From Metabacillus litoralis (GTDB lineage Bacteria; Bacillota; Bacilli; Bacillales; Bacillaceae), in the NCBI RefSeq assembly GCF_003667825.1, contig NZ_CP033043.1:745001-809000 (forward strand): 64,000 bases of DNA. The letters run 5' to 3'. Numbering within the stretch: the stretch's first letter is position 1; each line of letters starts with the position of its first letter. Of this stretch, positions 35,526 to 45,444 are shown piece after piece. The notes under the pieces are model-generated. The model was given only the letters and a program-made list of their open reading frames with translations, made no database searches and was not told where the DNA came from. The translations under genes and the position numbers were made by a program.

Positions 35526-36617
35526 ATGAAAGTAGTTGTAAGTGGTGGCGGAACTGGTGGTCATATCTATCCAGCACTGGCTCTAATAAATGAAATTAAA
35601 AAACATCATTCAGATGTAGAATTTCTATATATCGGTACAGAAAACGGACTTGAGCAAAATATTGTAAACAGAGCTAACATACCATTTAAATCTGTAGAAA
35701 TATCCGGATTTAAAAGAAAAATCTCTTTTGAAAATGTGAAAACTGTTACAAGATTTCTTAAAGCAGTTTCTGTTAGTAAAAAATATTTAAAAGAGTTCAA
35801 TGCAGATGTTGTTATTGGAACAGGAGGCTATGTTTGTGGACCTGTTGTTTATGCCGCGGCTAAAATGAAGATTCCAACAGTTATTCATGAACAAAATAGT
35901 TTACCTGGGATAACAAATAAGTTTTTGTCTCGATATGTTAACAAAGTTGCCATCTGTTTTGAAGAAGCAAGAAAACATTTTCCAGCACATAAGGTTGTAT
36001 TAACCGGTAATCCTCGTGCTTCAGAGGTGCTGGGTCAAGATGCGGAAAAAGGGAGACATTCAGTCGGTTTGATTAAAGACAAAAAAACAGTGCTGATTTT
36101 CGGGGGAAGCAGGGGAGCTAAAGCTATTAATGAAGCTGTTTTAGAAATGATTCCATCTCTTGCTGAAAAACCGTATCAAATTGTTTATGTCACTGGTGAA
36201 GTACATTATGAAAAAGTAATGAATGAAGTAAAAAAAGGAAACAGTTCTGAGAACTTGATTATAAAACCATTTATACACAATATGCCTGAAGTATTAGCGG
36301 CAGTGGATTTAATTGTATCGAGAGCCGGAGCTACCTCTCTTGCAGAAATTACAGCATTGGGGTTACCTAGTATATTAATTCCAAGTCCTTATGTAACGGC
36401 TAATCATCAAGAAGTAAACGCAAGATCGTTAAGTGATCATCATGCAGCAATTATGCTGAAAGAGCAAGAATTGAATGGCGATATATTACTGTCGCAAATT
36501 GATGGAGTTTTACTTAATGAATTTAAGTTGAAAGAAATGAAGCAGGCATCAAAGAAATTAGGTCTTCCTGATGCTGCATTAAGACTTTATTCAGTCCTAA
36601 AGGAACTTTCTAAGTAA
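35526..36617 (+). CDS. murG: Lipid II synthase MurG
   Basis: A 363-residue GT28 glycosyltransferase that adds GlcNAc from UDP-GlcNAc to lipid I at the inner membrane face. The N-terminal glycine-rich loop [11 protein letters not shown] lies at residues 6-16, with further G-loops GTGGYVCGP (~98) and FGGSRGA (~191). The donor-binding [15 protein letters not shown] is in the C-terminal domain. ATG follows GTGGGGGAA. It begins a murG-murB unit after a 235-bp gap. Confidence 0.96.
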   Translation: MKVVVSGGGTGGHIYPALALINEIKKHHSDVEFLYIGTENGLEQNIVNRANIPFKSVEISGFKRKISFENVKTVTRFLKAVSVSKKYLKEFNADVVIGTGGYVCGPVVYAAAKMKIPTVIHEQNSLPGITNKFLSRYVNKVAICFEEARKHFPAHKVVLTGNPRASEVLGQDAEKGRHSVGLIKDKKTVLIFGGSRGAKAINEAVLEMIPSLAEKPYQIVYVTGEVHYEKVMNEVKKGNSSENLIIKPFIHNMPEVLAAVDLIVSRAGATSLAEITALGLPSILIPSPYVTANHQEVNARSLSDHHAAIMLKEQELNGDILLSQIDGVLLNEFKLKEMKQASKKLGLPDAALRLYSVLKELSK

Positions 36618-36650
36618 CAACAGAGATAAACTGACCTGAGGAGGTAAATT

Positions 36651-37559
36651 ATGACTACGTTATATGAGGCATTAAAAACTGCAGAAATTGGGAAAGTCCT
36701 TGTGGATGAACCATTAGCAAAACATACAACAATAAAAATAGGTGGCCCTGCAGATATCTTATTAGAACCTAGTGACAGTGAGAGCCTAAGTAAAGCGATA
36801 AAAATAATAAAACAATATGGAGCTAAATGGACAGTGATAGGAAGAGGCTCTAACCTTCTTGTTTCTGATAAAGGAATAGATGGGGTTGTAATTAAGCTAG
36901 GAATTGGAATCGATCACTTTGAGTTAGATGATGATGTTTTAACAGTTGGCGGAGGATATTCCATTGTAAAGCTTGCTACACTCATTAGTAGGAAGGGTTT
37001 ATCAGGTTTGGAATTTGCCAGTGGTATTCCCGGTTCAATAGGTGGAGCTGTCTACATGAATGCAGGGGCACATGGCTCAGATATGTCAAAAATTCTGTTG
37101 AAGGCTCTAGTATTATTTGAAGATGGAACGATGGAATGGCTGACAAATGAAGAAATGGAGTTCTCTTATCGAACATCGATTCTTCAGGCGAAAAAACCAG
37201 GTATTTGTATAGAAGCAGTTCTACAACTTAAAAAGGGTGAAAAAGAAGAAATTGTTTCGATCATGCAAAAGAATAAAGATTACAGAAGAGAAACACAGCC
37301 TTGGAATTATCCTTGCGCAGGGAGCATCTTCAGGAATCCACTTCCTAATTATGCAGGTCAATTAGTTGAAGCAGCGGGTCTAAAAGGATATCAAATAGGT
37401 GGTGCTAAAGTTTCAGAGATGCACGGTAATTTTATTGTTAATGCTGGAGGAGCAACTGCTCAAGATGTATTGGATTTAATAAATTATATTAAAGAAACCA
37501 TTCTCGAGAAGTATGATGTGACAATGGAAACTGAAGTTGAAATAATAGGTCGGAAATAG
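36651..37559 (+). CDS. murB: UDP-N-acetylenolpyruvoylglucosamine reductase MurB
   Basis: A 302-residue FAD enzyme that reduces UDP-enolpyruvyl-GlcNAc to UDP-MurNAc with NADPH. FAD-binding [19 protein letters not shown] (~62-80), [21 protein letters not shown] (~122-142) and the type IIa motif [10 protein letters not shown] (~220), with its catalytic Ser, are present. GAGGAGG gives strong translation. It follows murG after 33 bp. A perfect inverted repeat (37639-37662) lies downstream. Confidence 0.95.
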   Translation: MTTLYEALKTAEIGKVLVDEPLAKHTTIKIGGPADILLEPSDSESLSKAIKIIKQYGAKWTVIGRGSNLLVSDKGIDGVVIKLGIGIDHFELDDDVLTVGGGYSIVKLATLISRKGLSGLEFASGIPGSIGGAVYMNAGAHGSDMSKILLKALVLFEDGTMEWLTNEEMEFSYRTSILQAKKPGICIEAVLQLKKGEKEEIVSIMQKNKDYRRETQPWNYPCAGSIFRNPLPNYAGQLVEAAGLKGYQIGGAKVSEMHGNFIVNAGGATAQDVLDLINYIKETILEKYDVTMETEVEIIGRK

Positions 37560-37638
37560 TCACATTACTCCCCATTATTTCCTTTTATTGTGTTATAATG
37601 TCTTTATAAAAATTGCTGAACAATTTTAGTTTATTCTT

Positions 37639-37662
37639 AAACGGCATTTTTAAATGCCGTTT
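37639..37662 (+). repeat. Perfect inverted repeat after murB
   Basis: AAACGGCATTT (37639-37649) and AAATGCCGTTT (37652-37662) are separated by two bases. With the terminal TTT it could act as a weak terminator between murB and divIB; a dimeric-protein operator is the alternative. Confidence 0.5.
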
Positions 37663-37789
37663 CAGTGTGTAAGTGGGGAAAATCTTTTTAAATAGAAAGA
37701 ATTTCATTACTACATACTGTGATGATTAGTACCATAACATTGTGCAAGAAATCTACCTAGAGAGAACTACTAGGGTGGGGTGAAAACGA

Positions 37790-38581
37790 TTGGAGAAAAA
37801 GGTTGTTTCGTTAGAAGACCGCATACCAAAACTACAGCAGCAGCGAAAACAGAAGACTAATCGAAGACTTATTTCATTCCTTTCAATCTTTTTTCTATTA
37901 ATTTTACTTGTTATCTATTTTCAGTCTCCCTTAAGTAAAGTCTCAAGTATAACAGTAAAAGGAAATGTACATGTTGAGTCGGAAAAGATCATTGAAATGA
38001 GTAAAATTACAACTTCTAATGGGTTTTGGAATATCAATACAACAAAGACTAGTCAGTTGGTTGAAGAGCATTTGCAAATAAAACAAGCCACTGTTGAAAA
38101 AAAGTTTCCTAACCATATTGTCTTGCAGGTTGATGAGTATGACAGTATTGCTTATCTAGAAGAGAATGGTGCATATAAGCCGATTCTTGAAAATGGACAA
38201 GTTCTAAAGGACCGTACTGTTAAAGTACCGGCAGATGCACCGGTGTTGATAAATTGGAATCAAGAGAAAGATGTTAATGAGATGATAAATGAGTTAAAAA
38301 AATTATCTCCTAGTATCTTAAATTCAATTTCAGAAATTCATCATACTCCTAATAAAACAGATCCTTGGTTAGTTCATCTTTATATGAATGATGGTTATGA
38401 AGTAATGGCATCTGTTCGTACCTTCTCAAAGAAAATGAATACTTACACTAAAATTGTAAGTCAGCTAGACGAGAACAGTAAAGGGATTATTCATCTGGAA
38501 GTAGGCTCTTATTTTGAATCTTATACACCGATAGAGTCAAAGGAAGAGGGGGATGAAGCTCAAGATGAAACTGAGGGGTAG
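37790..38581 (+). CDS. divIB: Cell division protein DivIB (FtsQ)
   Basis: A 263-residue bitopic protein, the same length as B. subtilis DivIB. It has a basic cytoplasmic tail (~30 residues), a membrane segment (LISFLSIFFLLILLVIYF), a POTRA domain (~53-120, LSKVSSITVKGN), a beta domain and an acidic C-terminal tail. It stabilises the FtsL-DivIC complex at the septum. It starts with TTG; GGGTGGGGTG lies 7 bp upstream. It overlaps ylxW. Confidence 0.93.
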   Translation: MEKKVVSLEDRIPKLQQQRKQKTNRRLISFLSIFFLLILLVIYFQSPLSKVSSITVKGNVHVESEKIIEMSKITTSNGFWNINTTKTSQLVEEHLQIKQATVEKKFPNHIVLQVDEYDSIAYLEENGAYKPILENGQVLKDRTVKVPADAPVLINWNQEKDVNEMINELKKLSPSILNSISEIHHTPNKTDPWLVHLYMNDGYEVMASVRTFSKKMNTYTKIVSQLDENSKGIIHLEVGSYFESYTPIESKEEGDEAQDETEG

Positions 38582-39275
38582 TTATGTAATTTTTTCTCTC
38601 ATTCTCTTAGTTGCGGGTTTTCTATTTTCATATTCTTATCAGCTGACAAGGGAAAGTAATCGAAATCAAGAGATAACCACCGAACAATGGGATAAAGAAT
38701 ATGAAATTAGGTCACAACTTATTTCAAAAGAAGAAATAAACCGGGATCTCCAAAAAGAACTTTTTGAAAAACAAGAAGAAGTGAAAGAAATTGAAGAATC
38801 TCTAAAGGATCAAAAACAGGTGTACTACAACCTTGTAGAAGATGTTGAAAAGTATCGTATGTATGTTGGTGATATAGCAGTTCAAGGTAAAGGGATACAA
38901 GTAATATTAGAAGATTCCTCTTACGTCCCTGAAGGAGAAAATGTAAACAATTATATCGTGCATGAGAGTCATTTGTTTAGTGTTATTAATGAACTGTATA
39001 TCTCGGGAGCAGATGCTATCTCAATTAACGGTCAAAGGTTATCAAGTCATTCGTATATATATTGCAATGGCCCAGTTGTGACAGTTGATGGAAATCAGTT
39101 CCCTGCACCTTTTGTTATATCTGCGATTGGGGACCCAAATGTTTTATTACCTGCATTGAATATTACTGGTGGAATTGTAGATCAGCTTTCTTATGATAAT
39201 GTTGTGGTAACTCTAGAAAAACGAGAAAATATTAAGATGGAGCCACTTCTACAAGAAAAAAAAGCTTCGTCATAG
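38553..39275 (+). CDS. ylxW: DUF881 protein YlxW
   Basis: A 240-residue protein with an N-terminal membrane anchor, a coiled coil (~25-85) and a DUF881 domain (QGKGIQVILED, NYIVHESHLFSVINELYISGADAISINGQRL). The role is unknown; the gene is conserved between divIB and ftsA. ATG 38553 is 28 bp inside divIB, with AAGGA 8 bp upstream; ATG 38565 is a possible alternative. It is paralogous to the next gene. Confidence 0.87.
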   Translation: MKLKMKLRGSYVIFSLILLVAGFLFSYSYQLTRESNRNQEITTEQWDKEYEIRSQLISKEEINRDLQKELFEKQEEVKEIEESLKDQKQVYYNLVEDVEKYRMYVGDIAVQGKGIQVILEDSSYVPEGENVNNYIVHESHLFSVINELYISGADAISINGQRLSSHSYIYCNGPVVTVDGNQFPAPFVISAIGDPNVLLPALNITGGIVDQLSYDNVVVTLEKRENIKMEPLLQEKKASS

Positions 39276-39326
39276 GAAGTAATACGATGTTTCACTAAAG
39301 GATTATTGTTTAGATAGGTGGTTGGT

Positions 39327-40058
39327 GTGAAACAAAAAAGTTGGAAAAAGGGTCTTAGTTTTGCTTTGCTAACAATGATCTTTGGTTTAATGCTTGGAAT
39401 TCAGTTTCAAACAATTAAAGAACCAGTTGAAAGAGATACGCGTGATATGTGGCAGCTTAGGGAAGATTTAAAAAAAGAGCAACAACTTCAAGCAGAGCTT
39501 CTAAATGAGATACGAAAATATGATGAAATTATTGAGTCATATAAGAAGCAAGAAAATTCGAATCCGGAAACAGCTTTAAAAGAAACCTTGGCAGTATTAA
39601 AGGAAGAAGTTGGTTTAACCGAAATATCTGGAGAGGGCATAACGATTACAATTGATCGATTATTTTCAGAAGAATTACTTGGAGTAGAAATACAAAATAT
39701 CTCACCAGAGCTTTTAAAACGGCTAATCAATGAACTCAATTCTTATGGAGCAAAAGAAATCTCAATAGAAGGCAGAAGGGTTATTAATTCGACTGTCATC
39801 AGAGATATCAATGGTCAAACGAAGATGGATAATTTTAGCCTAAACAGTTTTCCTATAAAGATAAACGTAATTTCAGATAATGTGGACAAGCTTTATAACA
39901 GAATGAATGCTTCGAATACTGATGAAGATTTTGCCATTGATAATCTGAAGTTAACGATATCAGACCCAATTGAACAGTTAACTATTCCTCCTTATGAAGA
40001 TCCAATTCGAGTTCGGAATATGAAACCTGTAGAGTCATCAGATAAAGGGGGAGAATAA
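39327..40058 (+). CDS. ylxX: DUF881 protein YlxX
   Basis: A 243-residue paralogue of YlxW: a single membrane anchor (GLSFALLTMIFGLMLGIQF), a coiled coil (~35-85) and a DUF881 domain (SGEGITITIDRLFS, ELLKRLINELNSYGAKEISIEGRRV). Function is unknown. GTG 39327 is preferred with AGGTGG 5 bp upstream; the GTG at 39318 lies within that site. The stop is 1 bp ahead of sbp. Confidence 0.86.
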   Translation: MKQKSWKKGLSFALLTMIFGLMLGIQFQTIKEPVERDTRDMWQLREDLKKEQQLQAELLNEIRKYDEIIESYKKQENSNPETALKETLAVLKEEVGLTEISGEGITITIDRLFSEELLGVEIQNISPELLKRLINELNSYGAKEISIEGRRVINSTVIRDINGQTKMDNFSLNSFPIKINVISDNVDKLYNRMNASNTDEDFAIDNLKLTISDPIEQLTIPPYEDPIRVRNMKPVESSDKGGE

Positions 40059-40059
40059 A

Positions 40060-40425
40060 ATGTGGCTGCCAATTTTAGGACTGATTCTCGGTGTCTTTTT
40101 AGGTCTAGTATCAGAGTTACGTATTCCCCCTGAGTATTCCAATTATTTATCAATTGCAATTTTAGCAGCACTTGATACACTGTTAGGAGGAATTCGTGCA
40201 CATCTTCAGGATATCTATGATGAAATGGTGTTCGTTTCTGGATTTTTCTTTAACATCATTTTAGCTGCAAGTTTAGCTTTTCTAGGTGTCCATCTTGGTG
40301 TAGACTTGTATTTAGTAGCAATGTTTGCCTTTGGAGTAAGGCTATTTCAAAATATAGCCGTAATAAGAAGGATTCTTATTACGAAATGGTCAAATTCTAG
40401 GGAAAAAAAGAAAAAAATTGAATAA
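40060..40425 (+). CDS. sbp: Small basic protein Sbp (DUF1290)
   Basis: A 121-residue membrane protein with three helices, basic at its C-terminus (SREKKKKIE), of the DUF1290 family. It is always found before ftsA in Bacillus. The conserved segment YLSIAILAALDTLLGGIRAHLQ is present. Function is unknown. GGGGGAG lies ahead of the ATG and it follows ylxX by 1 bp. Confidence 0.9.
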   Translation: MWLPILGLILGVFLGLVSELRIPPEYSNYLSIAILAALDTLLGGIRAHLQDIYDEMVFVSGFFFNIILAASLAFLGVHLGVDLYLVAMFAFGVRLFQNIAVIRRILITKWSNSREKKKKIE

Positions 40426-40528
40426 TAAAAAGGAAAAATTAAGTATTTGACGAATAAACACTAGTAAAGCAGAAATCAAGCAAATATTAAAATAAAATTT
40501 TTGTTACAAACCTGTAAAACTAGATTCA

Positions 40529-40557
40529 TTGTCATGTTGTTCTGTAAAGAATAGAAT
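40529..40557 (+). promoter_or_regulatory. SigA promoter of ftsA-ftsZ
   Basis: TTGTCA (40529-40534), a 17-bp spacer and TAGAAT (40552-40557): five of six matches in each box, 30 bp ahead of the ftsA start. B. subtilis has several promoters here; others were not resolved. Confidence 0.65.
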
Positions 40558-40587
40558 AGAAAGTGATAGATGGGGAGGTGCCTTAGA

Positions 40588-41871
40588 ATGAACAGCAATG
40601 AACTATTTGTAAGTCTTGACATCGGTACATCCAGTGTTAAAGTAATTATTGGTGAAATGACGAATGATGCTTTAAACATTATTGGTGTAGGAAATGTAAA
40701 ATCAGAAGGATTAAGAAAAGGGTCTATAGTTGATATAGACGAAACAGTTCATTCTATAAAAAAAGCGGTTGAGCAGGCCGAGAGAATGGTTGGAATCTCC
40801 TTAACGAGAGTGGTAGTAGGTGTTACAGGAAATCATGTGCAATTACAGGATTGCCACGGAGTTGTAGCTGTTTCGAGTGAGAATAGAGAAATATCTAATG
40901 AAGATGTAAGACGAGTTATTGAAGCTGCTCAAGTTATCTCAATTCCACCTGAACGAGAAATAATCGATGTTATTCCAAGACAATTTATTGTAGATGGACT
41001 AGATGAAATCAATGATCCAAGAGGAATGCTTGGGGTTCGTTTGGAAATGGAAGGTACCATTATTACTGGATCTAAAACGATCTTACATAATTTATTGCGT
41101 TGTGTAGAGCGTGCAGGACTTGAAATAACTGATATCTGTTTACAACCTCTAGCTGCAGGATCTGTTGCATTATCAAAAGATGAGAAAAACTTAGGTGTTG
41201 CACTTGTGGAAATTGGTGGGGGATCCACTACAATCGCAGTGTTTGAACAAAATCACCTAATTGCATCCAGTGTCTTGCCTGTCGGTGGTGAGCACATTAC
41301 GAAGGATTTGTCTATAGGTCTTCGTACTACTACCGATGAAGCAGAACGCATAAAACTGAAATATGGACATGCCTTTTATGATCATGCTTCAGAAGATGAA
41401 ATTTTTGAAGCAGCAGTTATAGGGTCAGATCAGAAAAGAACGTTTAACCAATTAGAAGTTGCGGACATTATCGAAGCTCGTTTGGAAGAGTTGTATGAGC
41501 TTATCTTACATGAGCTAAGAAGATTAGGAATCGGAGAATTACCTGGCGGCTTTGTTCTAACCGGGGGTACAGTTAGAATGCCTGGAGTACTTGAATTAGG
41601 ACAAGTTGTTCTTCAAAATAGTGTAAGAATTGCAAGTCCGGATTATATTGGTGTCAGAGAACCTCAATATATGACGGGAGTAGGCTTGATTCAATTTGCA
41701 TATAAGAATGCGAAAATTCAAGGTAGAAAAATAGGTTCAAACGTTACTGTTGATGCTGTAGAAGTAGCAGCAACAAAGGAACCGCAACAGCAGCGTACAA
41801 AACCTCAGCAACACCCAGAAGAAAAAAAGGTAAATAAAGTGAAGAAATTTTTTGGCTACTTCTTTGAATAG
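40588..41871 (+). CDS. ftsA: Cell division protein FtsA
   Basis: A 427-residue actin-family ATPase that polymerises on the membrane and tethers FtsZ. Phosphate-binding loops LDIGTSSVKV (~9) and EIGGGSTTIAV (~209), plus the adenosine motif GGFVLTGGTVRMPG, are present. A Gln-rich linker and the C-terminal membrane-targeting helix VNKVKKFFGYFFE follow. ATG 40588 follows GGGAGGTG; a longer start at 40570 lies within that region. It is 44 bp before ftsZ. Confidence 0.96.
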   Translation: MNSNELFVSLDIGTSSVKVIIGEMTNDALNIIGVGNVKSEGLRKGSIVDIDETVHSIKKAVEQAERMVGISLTRVVVGVTGNHVQLQDCHGVVAVSSENREISNEDVRRVIEAAQVISIPPEREIIDVIPRQFIVDGLDEINDPRGMLGVRLEMEGTIITGSKTILHNLLRCVERAGLEITDICLQPLAAGSVALSKDEKNLGVALVEIGGGSTTIAVFEQNHLIASSVLPVGGEHITKDLSIGLRTTTDEAERIKLKYGHAFYDHASEDEIFEAAVIGSDQKRTFNQLEVADIIEARLEELYELILHELRRLGIGELPGGFVLTGGTVRMPGVLELGQVVLQNSVRIASPDYIGVREPQYMTGVGLIQFAYKNAKIQGRKIGSNVTVDAVEVAATKEPQQQRTKPQQHPEEKKVNKVKKFFGYFFE

Positions 41872-41915
41872 TTTACATCTATTAGAAGTCATTTGATGGA
41901 TTAGGAGGATTTTGC

Positions 41916-43061
41916 ATGTTGGAGTTTGATACGAATATTGACGGCTTGGCTACCATCAAAGTAATTGGAGTTGGTGGCGGTGGTAATAACGCTGTTAATC
42001 GAATGATAGAGCACGGTGTACAAGGTGTAGAATTTATTGCAGTTAACACGGATGCACAAGCATTAAACTTATCTAAAGCAGAAGTGAAAATGCAGATTGG
42101 TTCGAAACTTACAAGAGGATTAGGTGCTGGTGCTAACCCTGAAGTAGGGAAAAAAGCTGCTGAAGAAAGTAGAGAGCAAATTGAAGAAGCTTTAAGAGGA
42201 GCTGACATGGTATTCGTTACAGCCGGTATGGGCGGCGGAACTGGAACTGGTGCAGCACCTGTTATTGCACAAATTGCTAAAGATTTAGGTGCTCTTACAG
42301 TCGGTGTTGTTACTAGACCGTTTACATTTGAAGGACGTAAACGTCAAATGCAAGCAGCTGGCGGTATTTCTTCAATGAAAGAGTCAGTGGATACACTTAT
42401 TGTGATTCCAAATGACCGTTTACTTGAAATTGTTGATAAAAATACACCTATGCTTGAAGCATTTAGAGAAGCAGATAATGTGCTTCGTCAAGGGGTTCAA
42501 GGTATTTCTGACTTAATCGCTACCCCAGGTTTAATAAACCTTGACTTTGCAGATGTAAAAACGATTATGTCAAATAGAGGATCTGCTTTAATGGGAATTG
42601 GTGTAGCCACTGGAGAAAATCGTGCTGCAGAAGCTGCTAAGAAAGCTATTTCCAGTCCACTATTAGAAAAATCAATTGATGGTGCTCAGGGTGTTCTTAT
42701 GAACATTACTGGTGGAATGAATTTAAGTTTATATGAGGTACAAGAGGCAGCTGATATTGTAGCTACTGCTTCTGATCAAGATGTAAACATGATTTTTGGT
42801 TCTGTTATTAACGAAAACCTAAAGGATGAAATCATTGTTACAGTTATTGCAACTGGTTTTACTGAACAAGAAATTAGTCCTTTAAAACAACAGAATACGC
42901 GTCAATTTAATAATGGTAATACGCTAACAAAAGTCCCGCCAAAACGTGAGAGTCATCGTGAGGAACCTGTACAAGAAGCACCAACTCGTACTAATACACA
43001 ACAACCTGAAGAAACGCTTGATATTCCGACCTTCTTACGTAACCGTAATAAACGTCGATAA
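41916..43061 (+). CDS. ftsZ: Cell division GTPase FtsZ
   Basis: A 381-residue tubulin homologue forming the Z-ring. The tubulin signature GGGTGTG lies at 106-112, and the T7 loop [11 protein letters not shown] is near residue 208. A Gln/Asn/Thr-rich linker and the conserved C-terminal peptide [13 protein letters not shown], which binds FtsA, SepF and ZapA-type partners, follow. AGGAGG precedes the ATG. A terminator follows directly, ending the dcw cluster. Confidence 0.98.
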   Translation: MLEFDTNIDGLATIKVIGVGGGGNNAVNRMIEHGVQGVEFIAVNTDAQALNLSKAEVKMQIGSKLTRGLGAGANPEVGKKAAEESREQIEEALRGADMVFVTAGMGGGTGTGAAPVIAQIAKDLGALTVGVVTRPFTFEGRKRQMQAAGGISSMKESVDTLIVIPNDRLLEIVDKNTPMLEAFREADNVLRQGVQGISDLIATPGLINLDFADVKTIMSNRGSALMGIGVATGENRAAEAAKKAISSPLLEKSIDGAQGVLMNITGGMNLSLYEVQEAADIVATASDQDVNMIFGSVINENLKDEIIVTVIATGFTEQEISPLKQQNTRQFNNGNTLTKVPPKRESHREEPVQEAPTRTNTQQPEETLDIPTFLRNRNKRR

Positions 43062-43064
43062 ACC

Positions 43065-43104
43065 AAAAAAAGAGTGTTAAATGAAAATTTAGCACTCTTT
43101 TTTA
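43065..43104 (+). terminator. Terminator of ftsA-ftsZ
   Basis: AAAGAGTG and CACTCTTT with inner TAAAT/ATTTA pairing, flanked by an A-run and a T-run. Confidence 0.88.
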
Positions 43105-43253
43105 TTTGTATATCTTTTATTATTTTGAAGTATAAAAGATGTACTAGAAACCTATAAACCAGCCAATAAAGTTTATCTTCCTCATACTTCTCCTCAAATA
43201 TCTCTTTTTCTACTAATTGTTTTGCAAACCTAGACTATGACTCTTATAATTTG

Positions 43254-43340
43254 GTCGACAAAAATTCTAATAATCTTTCAAAAATTCTTACGTTCTATCG
43301 GCACTAAATGACAGACTTCCTATTTCTTAGGATTTATACT
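43254..43340 (+). promoter_or_regulatory. Spo0A-activated spoIIG promoter
   Basis: A 0A-box-like GTCGACAAA (43254-43262; reverse TTTGTCGAC) and a second ATCGGCA (43297-43303; reverse TGCCGAT) lie ahead of ATGACA (43308-43313) and TATACT (43335-43340). The boxes are 21 bp apart, too far for a normal promoter but close to the 22-bp spacing of B. subtilis spoIIG. The first box falls near -85 to -93 and the second near -44 to -50, matching the two Spo0A sites known there. Positions relative to the start assume initiation ~7 bp past TATACT. Confidence 0.65.
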
Positions 43341-43430
43341 TAATGCAACAGGTCCCAAAGCTTTGAATTGTAATAAAAGACAGAGTCAGAGTAGCAAGGA
43401 CAATTAAAACAGAAGGGAAAGGAGTAACAG

Positions 43431-44363
43431 ATGTCTATTTATTTAGACGTTATTTGGCTCTTAAACTTTTCCTTTGATTTGTTTCTACTTGTTTTAACAG
43501 CCATTGCATTGAAAAGGAAAATAATGAAAATAAGAATTCTTCTTGCGGCACTATTAGGCTCAAGTATTGTTATTATGATGTTTAGCCCTTTAGCATTTAT
43601 CTCTACACATCCTCTTGGAAAAATGGGTATCTCTATTTTAATGGTCTTATTGGCATTTGGGTTTAAACGATTTCGCTATTTTTTTCATGGCCTTTTCACC
43701 TTTTATTTTGTCACTTTTCTAGTAGGTGGTGGAATGATCGGCGTACATTATTTTTTACAGGCAGAAATCACTTATTTAGACGGAATCTTAATGACTAATT
43801 CAACTGGCTTTGGACACCCAATCAGCTGGTTATTTGTACTTATTGGATTTCCGGTTTTGTGGTTGTTTGCAAGGAATAGTTTAGAAGGCTTTGAGGCAAA
43901 AAAAATTCATTACGAACAATTAGTGACTGTTAAGATAAAGGTAGATTCAACTCAAATGACCTTAAAGGGGCTAGTTGATAGTGGAAACCAACTTTTTGAT
44001 CCAATTACTCGTAGTCCTGTTATGATTTTAGATACACAGAAAGTTAAGGACTATATTCCTGATCAACTCGTTCACCATGCGCTGCAAGATGATGTGATGA
44101 AGGCAATGACTGACGATCAACAAGAAGGCCACGAATGGGAGCATCGAGTTCGTATTATACCTTATCGTGTGGTAGGAAAAGAGAATCAGTTTTTATTAGG
44201 ATTTAAGCCAGATGAAGTGTGGATAGAAACAAATAATGAAAAAATTAAGGTGCAAAAGACAATTGTTGGGTTAAATCGAACTGCTCTGTCTTCAGAGGAT
44301 GAATATCAATGTATCGTTCATCCCAAAATGCTTCAAGGCCCATCAATCCAAAATGTTTCGTAA
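43431..44363 (+). CDS. spoIIGA: Pro-SigE processing protease SpoIIGA
   Basis: A 310-residue septal membrane aspartyl protease. Five N-terminal membrane helices (~residues 1-150) precede a retropepsin-like domain with catalytic Asp183 in VDSGNQ, the same residue number as B. subtilis. It is activated by SpoIIR from the forespore and removes the SigE pro-sequence. AAGGAG precedes the ATG. It is cotranscribed with sigE from the Spo0A-type promoter; the 220-bp gap before sigE shows no terminator. Confidence 0.95.
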   Translation: MSIYLDVIWLLNFSFDLFLLVLTAIALKRKIMKIRILLAALLGSSIVIMMFSPLAFISTHPLGKMGISILMVLLAFGFKRFRYFFHGLFTFYFVTFLVGGGMIGVHYFLQAEITYLDGILMTNSTGFGHPISWLFVLIGFPVLWLFARNSLEGFEAKKIHYEQLVTVKIKVDSTQMTLKGLVDSGNQLFDPITRSPVMILDTQKVKDYIPDQLVHHALQDDVMKAMTDDQQEGHEWEHRVRIIPYRVVGKENQFLLGFKPDEVWIETNNEKIKVQKTIVGLNRTALSSEDEYQCIVHPKMLQGPSIQNVS

Positions 44364-44583
44364 AATTACCTACTTCTATCTTACTCCGGTTCCATTTATT
44401 TATTACGCCAGGTATAAGATTTTTTATACTATCAGAACGTAAAAGGTTTAATGGTAGATAGTATAGAAGAATGATGGCTCTCGTCATTAGGACTTGGCAA
44501 TAAGCAATTTGTTAAAATAATGAATTTAAGGAAGAGATCAGGGGAGAAAAACGTAACTGTCATATTTTAGAAGGGGGAGGAAA

Positions 44584-45303
44584 ATGAAAAAATTAAAGTT
44601 ACAGCTAACATACTTATGGTATAAGTTATTAATTAAACTAGGGATTAAATCTGATGAGGTATACTACATTGGTGGAAGTGAAGCATTACCACCACCTCTT
44701 TCTAAAGATGAAGAAGCAGTGTTGCTACAAAAACTACCTTCAGGGGATCAAGCAGCTCGATCAATTTTAATTGAACGAAATTTACGATTGGTTGTTTATA
44801 TTGCACGTAAATTTGAAAATACAGGAATTAATATAGAAGATTTAATTAGTATTGGTACAATTGGCTTAATTAAGGCAGTTAATACATTTAATCCTGAAAA
44901 GAAAATAAAATTAGCTACATATGCTTCAAGATGTATCGAAAATGAAATACTCATGTATTTACGCAGAAATAACAAATTACGCTCAGAGGTTTCTTTTGAC
45001 GAACCCTTAAATATTGATTGGGATGGTAATGAGCTACTCTTATCAGATGTTTTAGGTACAGAGGATGACATTATTACAAAGGATCTTGAAGCAAATGTAG
45101 ATAGAAAATTACTATTAAAAGCACTACATCAATTAAATGATCGGGAAAAACAAATTATGGAATTAAGATTTGGATTGCTTGGTGGTGAAGAAAAGACTCA
45201 AAAGGACGTTGCAGATATGTTAGGAATATCTCAATCCTATATCTCCAGGCTTGAGAAGCGTATTATTAAAAGGCTGCAAAAAGAATTTAATAAAATGGTC
45301 TAA
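44584..45303 (+). CDS. sigE: Mother-cell sigma factor, pro-SigE
   Basis: A 239-residue sigma-70 factor for early mother-cell genes. Residues 1-27 form the amphipathic pro-sequence; the Tyr27-Tyr28 pair at the known cleavage site is intact. Region 2 ([17 protein letters not shown] and [17 protein letters not shown]) and region 4 ([17 protein letters not shown]) are conserved. GGGGGAGG precedes the ATG. Substrate of SpoIIGA upstream. Confidence 0.97.
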   Translation: MKKLKLQLTYLWYKLLIKLGIKSDEVYYIGGSEALPPPLSKDEEAVLLQKLPSGDQAARSILIERNLRLVVYIARKFENTGINIEDLISIGTIGLIKAVNTFNPEKKIKLATYASRCIENEILMYLRRNNKLRSEVSFDEPLNIDWDGNELLLSDVLGTEDDIITKDLEANVDRKLLLKALHQLNDREKQIMELRFGLLGGEEKTQKDVADMLGISQSYISRLEKRIIKRLQKEFNKMV

Positions 45304-45378
45304 AAAAATTTTTTCGGTAAAAAGTCCTTTTATATCAATTATTTAGACGGTTTCTACTCCCTTTAACTTGAAAGCTTG

Positions 45379-45409
45379 TGCATATTTTTTCCTGTCGAGG
45401 AGATACTTA
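45379..45409 (+). promoter_or_regulatory. SigF/SigG-type promoter of sigG
   Basis: TGCATA (45379-45384), a 17-bp spacer and GATACTTA (45402-45409) resemble the forespore promoter pattern. sigG is transcribed by SigF and then by SigG itself in B. subtilis, which fits. Confidence 0.65.
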
Positions 45410-45423
45410 ACACTGTACAGCAA

Positions 45424-45436
45424 CTCCTGTTAGGAG
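45424..45436 (+). promoter_or_regulatory. Hairpin over the sigG ribosome binding site
   Basis: CTCCT (45424-45428) and AGGAG (45432-45436) form a 5-bp stem with a 3-base loop. The AGGAG arm is the Shine-Dalgarno sequence of sigG, so translation should be damped. Upstream ACAG/CTGT could compete with or extend the fold. Confidence 0.6.
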
Positions 45437-45444
45437 GGAAAGAT

